A stretch of DNA of 37,351 nucleotides from Polyangiaceae bacterium. GTDB lineage: Bacteria > Myxococcota_A > Polyangia > Polyangiales > Polyangiaceae. Below are positions 24,216 to 32,242 of this stretch, piece after piece; the first letter of the stretch is position 1; each line of letters begins with the position of its first letter. Both the position numbers and the translations under genes were made by a program. Under the pieces are notes generated by a model. The model searched no databases. It had not been told where the DNA came from and was given only the letters and a program-made list of their open reading frames with translations. Location of the stretch: NCBI GenBank assembly GCA_016929495.1, contig JAFGIS010000452.1:1-37351 (forward strand), read 5' to 3'.

Positions 24216-25490
24216 TCAGCGCGACGGTTCCGCGCTCGAGCACCCTCGCGCATTGAATAGTTGCGCTCCGCTGATACGCGTGCCCGCGAGCTCGAGCGGG
24301 TCAGGCCGGCGCGAGAAGCGCCATGCGCTGACGCCGCCCTGGATCGACGAGTCCCTGGCCCGGACCTCGGCATTGCTGGACGCGCACAGGGCGATGGATT
24401 CGCTCTCGATGCTGGCTGAACGAAGGTCGAGCTCCAGATTGGAGCTCGTGCGCACGCCGAACAGACGGCCATGGATCCGCGCCTTGGGCCCGAGCGTGAT
24501 CTTGGCGTTCGAGTCGACGTCGACGCCGACCTCGCCTCCATCGACCACGAAATCGTCTCCTTCCAGCCTGAGCACCGCACCGGCCCGGATGGCCGTTTCC
24601 TTGGCCGCGATCCGGGCGCCGTGAGACAAGTGGAGCTTCGCGCTGGAGCTGGTCACCAACAAAGCGAATCGCTGTCCCTCGAGTGTCCCGCCTCGGAGCT
24701 TCATGGTCGGGTTGCTTTCGGTTTCGATGGCTGCATCGCGCCCCTGCACCGTGAGTTCCCTGGCGTCCACGGACAGATTCGATGCGGCCACGAGTCCTTT
24801 CTCGCCGCCGATGATCCGCGAGCGCGCCGCGGTGAGCTTGCAGTTGTGCTGGGCGTGAATGCCCTCCTCACCACCCTCGACCGAGCTGTCTTCGAGCGAC
24901 ACCTGGGCGTTCATCCCAGCCAGGATGGCGGCTTCTTCGCCCCTCATGGACGTCTTGCCGGTGGCAGACAGCTTCGAATTCATCTCGATCCGGACGGCGG
25001 CGGCCTTGCCGGTGAGCTCGCTGTTTTCGAGCGTGATATCGACCAGGTTCTTGGCGAGGATAACGACATCGCCCTTGAGCTTGCAGTCTTTGATTCTCAG
25101 CTTGCAGTTCACTTCACCGGTGATGAGGGTTCCTGTCCCTTCGTAGGTTCGTCCCACGAGGTTCAGTTCGTCGTTCAGGCCGCAGGTGAGCGGAAAGTTC
25201 GTCTGAACCACGCCCGCCTCGGTCGCGGTGCGGAACACGAGCGGCACCAGGAACACCAACAGGGGTATGAGCACCGGCACGACCGAGGCAAGGACGATGA
25301 CCCAGATGACCCAGGTGTAGCTGCGCTGCGGGACGTAGACCGTCTGCGGCATCACCTGTTGGGCAGGCGGCCTGCGCCATTCCACATGGATGACATTGCC
25401 GCAGTATTGGCAGCGTACGTCCGTGGCGCCCGGCGCGACAGGCAGAGGCGCGCCGCAGGTAGGGCACGCGTGCGTCCTGAGTCTGGCCAT
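24216..25490 (-). CDS. Zinc-ribbon, membrane-anchored beta-helix repeat protein
   Basis: 424 residues. The N-terminus is a treble-clef zinc ribbon: CPTCG at 10-14 and CQYCG at 28-32, giving four Cys ligands. A Pro/Gln linker and one strongly hydrophobic helix (about 58-87) follow. The rest (about 95-410) is built of some eleven tandem units of about 22 residues with the theme [hydrophobic]-x-G-x-x-x-[AG]-[ILV]-x-x-x-x-N-[ASC]-x-[IVL]-x-[IVL], as in a right-handed parallel beta-helix. Topology predicts a cytosolic ribbon and an exported helix. I recognise no enzyme active site. Similar zinc-ribbon proteins occur in myxobacteria as hypotheticals; function unknown. The ATG is the natural start at the ribbon. 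Confidence 0.82.
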   Translation of the reverse strand: MARLRTHACPTCGAPLPVAPGATDVRCQYCGNVIHVEWRRPPAQQVMPQTVYVPQRSYTWVIWVIVLASVVPVLIPLLVFLVPLVFRTATEAGVVQTNFPLTCGLNDELNLVGRTYEGTGTLITGEVNCKLRIKDCKLKGDVVILAKNLVDITLENSELTGKAAAVRIEMNSKLSATGKTSMRGEEAAILAGMNAQVSLEDSSVEGGEEGIHAQHNCKLTAARSRIIGGEKGLVAASNLSVDARELTVQGRDAAIETESNPTMKLRGGTLEGQRFALLVTSSSAKLHLSHGARIAAKETAIRAGAVLRLEGDDFVVDGGEVGVDVDSNAKITLGPKARIHGRLFGVRTSSNLELDLRSASIESESIALCASSNAEVRARDSSIQGGVSAWRFSRRPDPLELAGTRISGAQLFNARGCSSAEPSR

Positions 25491-25636
25491 GCCTCAGAGT
25501 AGGGTCATTGAACGGCTGGTTCAACTGGCGACGAGCGCGTCCGTCCGAGCGCAGGATCCGTGGCGCCTGCCGCTGGGCCGTACCTTCTGCGCCGGAACGT
25601 GGGGCGCCCGGCCCGGGCGGATGCCCGGGACAAGTC

Positions 25637-26767
25637 CTACGGACGCTTGGGCTCAGGAAGCTTCCAGAGTCGCACGTCTCCGTTTTCGGCACCGATGAGC
25701 GCGAGTCGCCCGTCCTCGGAGAGCTGGACCGCGATGGGCCCACCAGCTATTCGCAACGGCGAGCCAATAGGTCGTCCGCTGTCCACGTTCCAGAGGCGCG
25801 CCATGTCATCTCCTACGGAAATGGCGCGATGGTGCTTCCCGGAGAGGTCCAGGTCGCTGACTTCCGTCGTCGACCGTTGCGCGGGCCAATGCCTTCGCAT
25901 CCGGTTCGTCTTGTTGTCCCATACGAACAAGAGCCCTTCCCGCGTGCCCAGAAGGGTGGCCTCCTGCTCTACACTCCCGGTCGTGATCCGCCCCACGTCG
26001 AGTAGTGGATAGTCGAGGCACCGGGGAGCAGCCGCTCCTCGGGGCTCGACCCTACAGCTGGATTGGTCGGTCGTGAGCTGCACGTGACGGTCATCGTCGC
26101 TGAAGCGAACCGACAGGATCTGCCCTCGGATGTCGATCCGACGCGAGAGCTTCCCGCTCGCGAGATCCCAGATAGAAACGGAACCGAACGAACCGGAAGC
26201 GGCGAGACGCTCGTCGTGCGACAGGGCCACTGCGTTCGTCACGTCGGTGTCGGGTGCCTTCAGCTCGCGGAGCACGTCCCCGCTGGCGACGGTCCAGTAC
26301 GTTGGTGGCTCACCGGCACTGAGCGCGCGCTGCCCGTCACGCGTGAATACGACCCGTGTGAATTTGAAACGCGGACCGCTGAACGTAGCCAGGACTTGAC
26401 CGGTCCGCAGATCCCAGATCCGCGTCTTCCCGTCCACGCCGCTCGACAGGGCGTGCGCACCGTCCGGGAGAAACGCGACAGCAAGCACGCCCAACGGATG
26501 CTTTCCGGACAGCACCTTGGCCCCGCTGAACTTCGCCACCCACGAGCCGTCCGGCGGGACAGCGGTGGGCGCAAGCAGCGACGAGGCGGGCCCAGACGCA
26601 GGCGCCGCCGTGGGCGTCGCCGTGCGGCCGCGCGGCTCTGCGCTTGGAGCAGTCGAGCCCTCGCTCCGGGCCGCCGCAGAAGCATCAGCGCGCGCCGCAA
26701 CACCGTGTCCCCGACACGCTGTTGCCAGAACAAGGACCACGAGAAGCTGCTTTGGCGTCACGGTCAT
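25637..26767 (-). CDS. WD40-repeat lipoprotein
   Basis: 376 residues. A signal segment ends in ATAC (Cys18), followed by an Ala/Ser/Pro linker to about residue 75. The rest contains six or seven WD40-type blades; the clearest are VLAVAFLPDGAHALSSGVDG followed by TRIWDL, SFGSVSIWDLASGK, EGLLFVWDNKTN and DMARLWNVDSGRP, with a closing NGDVRLWKLPEPK. It should form a seven-bladed beta-propeller on the cell envelope serving as a binding platform. No catalytic domain is fused. It lies 146 bases downstream of nothing recognisable on its own strand except a gene remnant 28 bases upstream of its start; the ribosome site is unremarkable. Confidence 0.87.
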   Translation of the reverse strand: MTVTPKQLLVVLVLATACRGHGVAARADASAAARSEGSTAPSAEPRGRTATPTAAPASGPASSLLAPTAVPPDGSWVAKFSGAKVLSGKHPLGVLAVAFLPDGAHALSSGVDGKTRIWDLRTGQVLATFSGPRFKFTRVVFTRDGQRALSAGEPPTYWTVASGDVLRELKAPDTDVTNAVALSHDERLAASGSFGSVSIWDLASGKLSRRIDIRGQILSVRFSDDDRHVQLTTDQSSCRVEPRGAAAPRCLDYPLLDVGRITTGSVEQEATLLGTREGLLFVWDNKTNRMRRHWPAQRSTTEVSDLDLSGKHHRAISVGDDMARLWNVDSGRPIGSPLRIAGGPIAVQLSEDGRLALIGAENGDVRLWKLPEPKRP

Positions 26768-26795
26768 CCGGGCCAGGCGTCGCTGCGACCCTGCA

Positions 26796-27173
26796 TCAGT
26801 ACAGCACGCACACGCTGTGCCGCCTCAGACTTCGTGATGTTGCGCCCCACGCGATCGGTCGCTCGACGACGACCTGGACGCTGTCCCATAGGGCCCCGTG
26901 CGGACCGCCCGCTCGGGCTTCGAGCATGCTGTTGCCCGCACGACGCGCCGTGATGGTGAAGAAGCGGTACGCGCCTGCAACGTTGTTCTTCTCCACGCAT
27001 TTGGCGGGGCAGGCCGCAGAACCACAATCGTTGAGGTCTACCCAGAGCGGCTTGCCATTCGGCGCGCCGCCCCAGAGGGCGATCTCGCGCGATTTGCCCA
27101 ACGGAACGTACATGAACGCGACGCCCACCGGCTTCGGGTCGTAGGCCGTCGCAACTTCCCATGGGGGCCTGGC
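26796..27173 (-). pseudogene. Gene remnant, ordered beta-rich C-terminal region
   Basis: The minus strand encodes PWEVATAYDPKPVGVAFMYV, a GKSREIALWGG segment, LWVDLNDCGSAACPAKCVEK and then RFFTITARRAGNSMLEARAGG before a stop at 26796. The coherent composition runs from about 27173; the frame is closed by a stop at 27186-27188 and has no ATG at its start (GTG 27128 is the only plausible codon). The final part resembles a bacterial Ig-like repeat in which a strand of the form G.s.leA..gg closes the domain. Four Cys cluster in the middle. I read it as the surviving piece of a larger secreted protein, now without a start; alternatively a short protein from GTG 27128 with no signal peptide. Confidence 0.45.
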
Positions 27174-27562
27174 GAAGTTTGCTATTCAATCCTCCCGGTT
27201 GTCCCACATCGGCGAGCAGCCTAGTCGAGCGCGGCTCGAGCGACAAGGAGAGCGTGTGCTGGAAGCACGACGCAGTGCGGCAGGCACTGGAACCCGGTCG
27301 GCCCAATGGCCACCCATCCGACCAGGGACAAGGGAAGCGGCCGTGAGCGAATTGAACGGCATCGCGCGGCGCCGTGCGTGGTGCAGGACATCTACCCAGC
27401 GGGACTCTCCGGATGCAGAGCGTCGCGCCACCGATCGCCGCCTGAGTTCTCCGCGGAGCCGGACACGACTGGCAACAATGAACGCGCGGTCAGCGACGAC
27501 AACGCGGCCAGACGCGCCCCGGAGAACATGGTCTTGCCAAGGAGTGTGCGTCGCTCGCATAA
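27174..27562. other. Intergenic region upstream of superoxide dismutase
   Basis: About 390 bases without a gene I can support. Open frames here are Arg/Ser-rich shadows on both strands. It must contain the dismutase promoter; no consensus elements stand out. An AAGGAG at 27539-27544 lies 18 bases before the TTG at 27563, too far for a normal ribosome site. Confidence 0.35.
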
Positions 27563-28369
27563 TTGGGCGACTCAGTGCCGGACGAAAACGAGCTGCGAGT
27601 CGGACGTCGGGCAGCCCTCGGTGGGCTTCTCGCCGTAGGCGGTTTCTGGTTTCTCCCCATGTCGGGGTGCGGTGGCTCGCGCCCGGCGCAATCCCCACCC
27701 GTGCCGGCACCGCAAGGCACCAAGCCACCCGAGCCATCGGAGATTGTCATGGCCACCGAGTACACCCTGCCACCGCTTCCCTATGCCTATGACGCGCTCG
27801 AGCCAGTCATCGACGCGGCCACCCTTCGTCTGCACCACGACCTGCACCACGCAGGCTACGTGAAGGGCGCCAACGCCGCCGCTCAAGCCCTGAAGGAAGC
27901 GCGCACCAGCGGAGACTACAAACTCGTCGATCACTGGACGAAGAAGCTCGCTTTCCACTCCTCCGGCCATTTGCTTCACGCTCTGTGCTGGGAGAACATG
28001 GCGCCTGTGGGCAAGGGGGGAGCCCCGAGCAAAGACCTCGAAGCAGCCCTCCGCGCGGCGTTCGGCACGGTGGAAGCGATGAAAGCGCAGCTCGGAGCAA
28101 CGGCGAAGGCCGTGGAAGGCAGCGGCTGGGGCCTGCTCGGGTACAACCCGTTCGACAGGAGTCTCACTCTGCTACAGTGCGAGAATCACGAGAAGAAGGC
28201 CATCTGGGGCGTCATTCCGCTGCTCGTGGTCGACGTGTGGGAGCATGCGTACTACCTGAAGTACCAGAACAAGCGCGGAGACTATGTGGACGCGTGGTGG
28301 AGCGTGGTCAATTGGGACGACGTGTCGAAGCGCTTCGCAAAGGCACGTACGCTCGACTCCCTGCGCTGA
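27563..28369 (+). CDS. Fe/Mn superoxide dismutase with lipoprotein-type export signal
   Basis: 268 residues from a TTG at 27563 (GTG 27575 is an alternative; neither has a good ribosome site). Residues 14-36 read as a twin-arginine-like signal (GRRAALGGLLAVGG) ending in a lipobox MSGC (Cys36), followed by a Pro-rich tether. The dismutase fold starts near 65. All four metal ligands are present: His91 (in LHHDLHHAGYV), His139 (in GHLLHALCW), Asp224 and His228 (in DVWEHAYYLKY). The residue at the position that is usually Gln in Mn enzymes appears to be His209 (CENHEK), so metal preference is unclear. It converts superoxide to hydrogen peroxide and oxygen, here predicted outside the cytoplasmic membrane. 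Confidence 0.9.
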   Translation: MGDSVPDENELRVGRRAALGGLLAVGGFWFLPMSGCGGSRPAQSPPVPAPQGTKPPEPSEIVMATEYTLPPLPYAYDALEPVIDAATLRLHHDLHHAGYVKGANAAAQALKEARTSGDYKLVDHWTKKLAFHSSGHLLHALCWENMAPVGKGGAPSKDLEAALRAAFGTVEAMKAQLGATAKAVEGSGWGLLGYNPFDRSLTLLQCENHEKKAIWGVIPLLVVDVWEHAYYLKYQNKRGDYVDAWWSVVNWDDVSKRFAKARTLDSLR

Positions 28370-28395
28370 TTGTCGCTTCAATTGAATCGAGGGCA

Positions 28396-28460
28396 CGAGC
28401 ATCAAGAGCGGGAGTAGTCGTAGGTTTCGGTGTTGTACTCGCTCTGGATGCGGATGCTCG
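28396..28460. terminator. Stem-loop between convergent genes
   Basis: CGAGCATC (28396-28403) pairs perfectly with GATGCTCG (28453-28460). Inside it GAGCG (28406-28410) pairs with CGCTC, and AGTA with TACT, leaving a two-base bulge and a loop of about 20 bases. The structure sits between the stops of the dismutase (28369) and the minus-strand lipoprotein (28487), where a bidirectional terminator is expected. There is no T-run, so termination may be Rho-assisted or the hairpin may serve mRNA stability. Confidence 0.4.
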
Positions 28461-28486
28461 TCGGCGTGCGACCTCGGTCGCCACGC

Positions 28487-29641
28487 TCATGGGGCGACAG
28501 CAAGGTCGCTCACCACCAGCGGCCACTGTGCCGGTCTGAGCAGGGTGATCGTCTGCAACGTGCGGCCTGTCTCGATATCGATTTCGAGTACCTGGTCTCG
28601 GCTCGAGGCATCCGTCAGGACGTATAGACGATCGGTAGCGACGGCCATCGTGTTGATGCCGCCCTGGCCGGCAAGGTCGTAGATCGGGCCCCGGCTTCCC
28701 GTCGCGCCATCGAACCGCACGACTCTGTTGGTTTCGAACAGCATGAGGAAGAAACCGGTATCGTTGCTGCCCACGCCCATGTCGCTCAGCTCGGGGGTGC
28801 GGTCCAGGTCCGACAGGTTATCGACGACACTCGGCGTGAGCGTGGCCTTGTCGACCTGGATCAGGTCGTTGGTGTTGGTGTCGACGAGCCAGACCGCCTC
28901 ATCGCTGACGTACACCAGGTGACCCACGGGCTGGTTCATGCCCTGCCCGAGCGGGACAGAGTCCTTGACTTCAAGCGTGACCGGATCGGCCTGTACCAGC
29001 TCCGATCCCCCGTCGAACATCACCCACAGGCTCGTCCCGTCGTAGATCAAGCTGTTCTGCTGGGGAATGCCGCCTTCGATCTTCGTCTTCCTGGTCGGCG
29101 CGAGGGTCGCGGTATCGACACGCACGACGTTCCCGGTGTTGTCGGTTACGACGTAGACACAGCCGTCTCCCAGGGTGACACCCGTCCCCCAGACTGCTTC
29201 GGCCGTCTCCGGGTTCAGGGTCGCCAGCGTAATGTTCGCGGCGACTTTTTCTTGTGCCAAGTGCACGGCGTCAAGGACGCCGTCGTTGCGCCAGACCCAA
29301 GCGTAGTCGCTGGCCACCTTGAAAGTCCACGCCTGGGCGTTCGCCCCCTCGGCTACCCGAACGTGGAGCTCTTCAGTGTGCGACTGGGTGTCGAACGCCG
29401 TCAGCCGCCCCGCCGCGTCGGTGATGGACCAGAGCACCCGCCGAGTCGGCGTCGCGGTGGTGGCGTCGTTGTCATCGTCGTCGTCCGTGACGGCGGCGTC
29501 GCTGGCGCTATCGGAGCCCCCGGCCCCCTGAGACCCCTGTTTGTCGCAACCCTCCCCCCAACAACGAGGCTCGTCGCCACCACAACCTCCGAGCGCAAGC
29601 GAACATCCCAGCACGAGTCCTGAAATGGGGCTTCGAATCAT
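28487..29641 (-). CDS. Beta-propeller lipoprotein
   Basis: 384 residues. Signal peptide with lipobox LGGC (Cys20), then a Cys/Gly segment and an Asp-rich stretch (DDDDDNDA, about 53-60) as tether. From about 68 on, the chain shows repeated units of the kind found in YVTN/NHL-type beta-propellers: GCVYVVTDNTGNVVRVDTAT, TSLWVMFDGGSELVQADPVT, EAVWLVDTNTNDLIQVDKAT, a NRVVRFDGATG unit and RLYVLTDASSRDQVLEIDIE. The 'W-V-x-D-x-x-x-x-[LV]-x-[RQ]-V-D' theme recurs at about 45 residues. No catalytic residues are recognisable. Likely an envelope binding protein; ligand unknown. It ends 118 bases from the convergent dismutase. Confidence 0.85.
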   Translation of the reverse strand: MIRSPISGLVLGCSLALGGCGGDEPRCWGEGCDKQGSQGAGGSDSASDAAVTDDDDDNDATTATPTRRVLWSITDAAGRLTAFDTQSHTEELHVRVAEGANAQAWTFKVASDYAWVWRNDGVLDAVHLAQEKVAANITLATLNPETAEAVWGTGVTLGDGCVYVVTDNTGNVVRVDTATLAPTRKTKIEGGIPQQNSLIYDGTSLWVMFDGGSELVQADPVTLEVKDSVPLGQGMNQPVGHLVYVSDEAVWLVDTNTNDLIQVDKATLTPSVVDNLSDLDRTPELSDMGVGSNDTGFFLMLFETNRVVRFDGATGSRGPIYDLAGQGGINTMAVATDRLYVLTDASSRDQVLEIDIETGRTLQTITLLRPAQWPLVVSDLAVAP

Positions 29642-29772
29642 GGTCTCATTTCGTCAAACGCGTGGGGCCGACAGGCCGGACGCATGGGGAAGTTACAGCA
29701 CGGTCCACGCGCTGTGAAGACTGTCCTGCCAATGCCCCAGGTCCTGGGCGATCTGCTGCATTCAGGCCCCAC

Positions 29773-31740
29773 TCACTCCGGGTCCGGCGCGCGCGTGGTT
29801 CTGAGCCGCTGCGAGAGTCTGGCAACGGCTCCCCTGAACTGCGCGACCTGCGCAGGACAGGCGGGAGAACAGGGTTTGCGCTTGTTCCTTCCACAACCGC
29901 GTTGGGTGCCGGTGCTCAGCCCCGCGAGCACGGACAGGGCACGCCCGTCTCCCTCCTCGATGGCTCGGTCCAGCAAGGGCAACCGTGCAGCACAGGACGG
30001 GGCGGACTTGAGCTCGTAGGCAATGGCCAGGGCAGGCGTCACCCGCCGCCGAACCGGTGCACTGTCGAGCAGCTGGCGCGCGCGCTCGGCAAGTCGGGGT
30101 TTGGTGACGATCAGACGATAAAGCACGTCCGGACCGGAGGGCCCCATGTCCTCTACCATGAGCTTCCAGGCGCGCGCAGCGGGCTCTCCCCGCGTCTCGG
30201 CAGCTCTCCCGACCAGGTACTGCATGTCCCGGCGCTCGGCTTGTTCAGGCGCTACCCGAAAGAGGCGATGCGCCGCGTTCATGGCGTCGCCGAGCCCACC
30301 GGCGTGAGACGCATACGCCATGACGAGCGCTCTCAAGACACGCGGATCGTCCGGATAGCGGTCAGCCAACGCCTGCCACACTTTTTCGCCCGACCCGCGC
30401 GCTGCTCGAAGCTCCTCGTCGCTCGCCAGCCGAGCGGGCGGGGAAGCAGCGACTAGAGGGGCTGCTTGCTCGGGCATGACCTCGGGCAGCGCCCGGGGCG
30501 GCGGTGCCGGCTCAACGGTCGCGGGCCCGGAGGACGCCGTGGGTGCCGCGTGAGTCGAGGCGAGCGCCAGGTCGCGGGGAGCGTGCCGGCGAAACCCGAC
30601 CGCAACGGCGGCGGTCAGCAGAGCCAGAGTCACCAGCGACGCCAGCGCAACAGCGAGGGTTCGCGGGCTTCCCATCACGCCCTTGATCAGTGGACGTCTC
30701 GCGTGCGGCCGCCGTGCCGGCGTGTTGGACGACGGCGGCGGGCTCGGCGGTGGCCTGACGTCGTGGTGGACACGCTGGCTCTGAGCGAGCGGCTCGAGAG
30801 CCTCGAGCAAGGCGCCCATGTCCGGGTAGCGCTCCGAAGGCTCCTTGGCCATCGCGCGCACGATGACCTGCTCTGCATATTCCGGGAGGTCTGGCGCCAG
30901 TGTTCGTGGACGGGGCGGTTCGGACTTGATGACGGCGACCACCGTAGCTTGAGGTGTGATCTCATCGAATGGGAGACAGCCGGTGAGGCAGACGTACAGG
31001 AGCGCACCCACCCCGTAGACGTCCGCGCGCTGGTCGACCGGCTGTGCTTGCGCCTGCTCGGGCGGCATGAAGGCGGGCGTTCCCATGACGACGCCGATCG
31101 CCGTGACCAGCTGCGCGACGGAGGCGTCCATGAACTTGGACAGGCCGAAGTCCAGGATCTTGATGAAGGGCAGTTCAGGAACTGGGTCCCCGACGGCACT
31201 GACCAAGAAGATATTGCCGGGCTTCAGATCGCGATGGATGACGCCGCAGCGGTGTGCGGCTCCGAGCCCCTCGCAGAGCTGACGCGCGATGTGCACGGCT
31301 GACGGCACTCCGAGCTTCTTCTGTCGCCTGAGGTGCTCGCCGAGATCGATGCCGTCCAGGTACTCGGTCACGAGGTACGGCAATCCCTGCTCGGTGCGAT
31401 CGATGTCGTAGACCGCAACGACATTGGGATGGGAAATGGAGGCCGCTGTCTCTGCTTCGCGCCGAAACCGCGCCAGCACCTCCTGGTTGCGCAGGTATTC
31501 GCGACGCAGCACCTTGACGGCAACGCGTTTCTGGGCAATGCGCGTGTGGCGCGCCTGATATATCCGCCCCATCGCGCCTTCCCCCACGATGCGCTCGACG
31601 ATGTACGTGTCGTTGAGGGTCTTGCCAACGACCTCGTCTTCGGCCGGCGCAACGATCGTGGTCCCCTGCCATGAGTCGAGATGTTGCAGGTCAGCGTCGC
31701 TGAGTCGGATGGGAAATTGGCTGTTGTGCGGTTCCACCAT
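29773..31740 (-). CDS. Hanks-type Ser/Thr protein kinase, single-pass membrane
   Basis: 655 residues from the ATG at 31740; an in-frame GTG at 31800 is an alternative, and neither has a clear ribosome site. The kinase domain spans about 45-320: glycine loop GEGAMG (53-58), Lys76 in AVKVL, catalytic HRDLKPGN with Asp171, DFG Asp197, and the PPEQ variant of APE. All essential residues are present, so it should be active. A Pro-rich segment and an Arg-rich cluster precede one membrane helix (about 361-383). The extracytoplasmic part (about 385-655) is Ala/Pro-rich and then helical, TPR-like, ending with a Cys-rich tail (CGRNKRKPCSPACP). This layout is typical of myxobacterial kinases. It lies 131 bases upstream of the propeller lipoprotein on the same strand. 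Confidence 0.92.
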   Translation of the reverse strand: MVEPHNSQFPIRLSDADLQHLDSWQGTTIVAPAEDEVVGKTLNDTYIVERIVGEGAMGRIYQARHTRIAQKRVAVKVLRREYLRNQEVLARFRREAETAASISHPNVVAVYDIDRTEQGLPYLVTEYLDGIDLGEHLRRQKKLGVPSAVHIARQLCEGLGAAHRCGVIHRDLKPGNIFLVSAVGDPVPELPFIKILDFGLSKFMDASVAQLVTAIGVVMGTPAFMPPEQAQAQPVDQRADVYGVGALLYVCLTGCLPFDEITPQATVVAVIKSEPPRPRTLAPDLPEYAEQVIVRAMAKEPSERYPDMGALLEALEPLAQSQRVHHDVRPPPSPPPSSNTPARRPHARRPLIKGVMGSPRTLAVALASLVTLALLTAAVAVGFRRHAPRDLALASTHAAPTASSGPATVEPAPPPRALPEVMPEQAAPLVAASPPARLASDEELRAARGSGEKVWQALADRYPDDPRVLRALVMAYASHAGGLGDAMNAAHRLFRVAPEQAERRDMQYLVGRAAETRGEPAARAWKLMVEDMGPSGPDVLYRLIVTKPRLAERARQLLDSAPVRRRVTPALAIAYELKSAPSCAARLPLLDRAIEEGDGRALSVLAGLSTGTQRGCGRNKRKPCSPACPAQVAQFRGAVARLSQRLRTTRAPDPE

Positions 31741-31800
31741 CAGCGTCCACGCGCTCGGACGGTCAGTGCCAATGCCGAGCCTGTCCCAAGACTGCCTCAC

Positions 31801-32242
31801 CTCGAGCGCAGCCGCTACGCGGAGTTGTCCGCGTCCTGGCTGCTAGCCCAGTCACGATGCCGTGATTGGGCCGCTCCAGCGCTTGCGGCGAGCGGAAGTG
31901 AGAGGCAAACCTCAGCTATCGGTCCGGTCCGCGCGTCGAACAGGAAATGGGCCGGACCAACGGATGTCCGCGACTTGTCGGTGCCCCGCCGCCATGCGCC
32001 ATGCGCCCGGGCCGCCGTCACGCACGCCGTGAGGACCGTACTCTGGCGGACGAGGCTGGCTCCGCGACCTGACCCCGGAACCCGCCGGCATGGACGCAGC
32101 TCGTCCGAGGGTCCGAGGTGCTGCCGCTGGACAGCGCCGTTCGTACATGTCAAGCTGCGCCTCGCTCTCGGTCGGGTTCGAGGTGTGGATCCGGCCGCTG
32201 AGTGAGGAGGACCATGGCCGTCTTTTCACGTTGGGGTCTACC
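31801..32242. other. Divergent intergenic region
   Basis: About 440 bases between the kinase gene and the large Cys-rich lipoprotein gene, which point away from each other. Open frames in it are Arg-rich shadows. It should hold two promoters, but I cannot identify them. GGGG about nine bases before the ATG at 32243 is a plausible ribosome site. Confidence 0.35.

Noticed and set aside
27186..27792. Overlapping long open frames on both strands upstream of and into the dismutase gene
   Set aside because: Arg/Ser/Thr-rich products without motifs; the dismutase occupies the third frame with all metal ligands.
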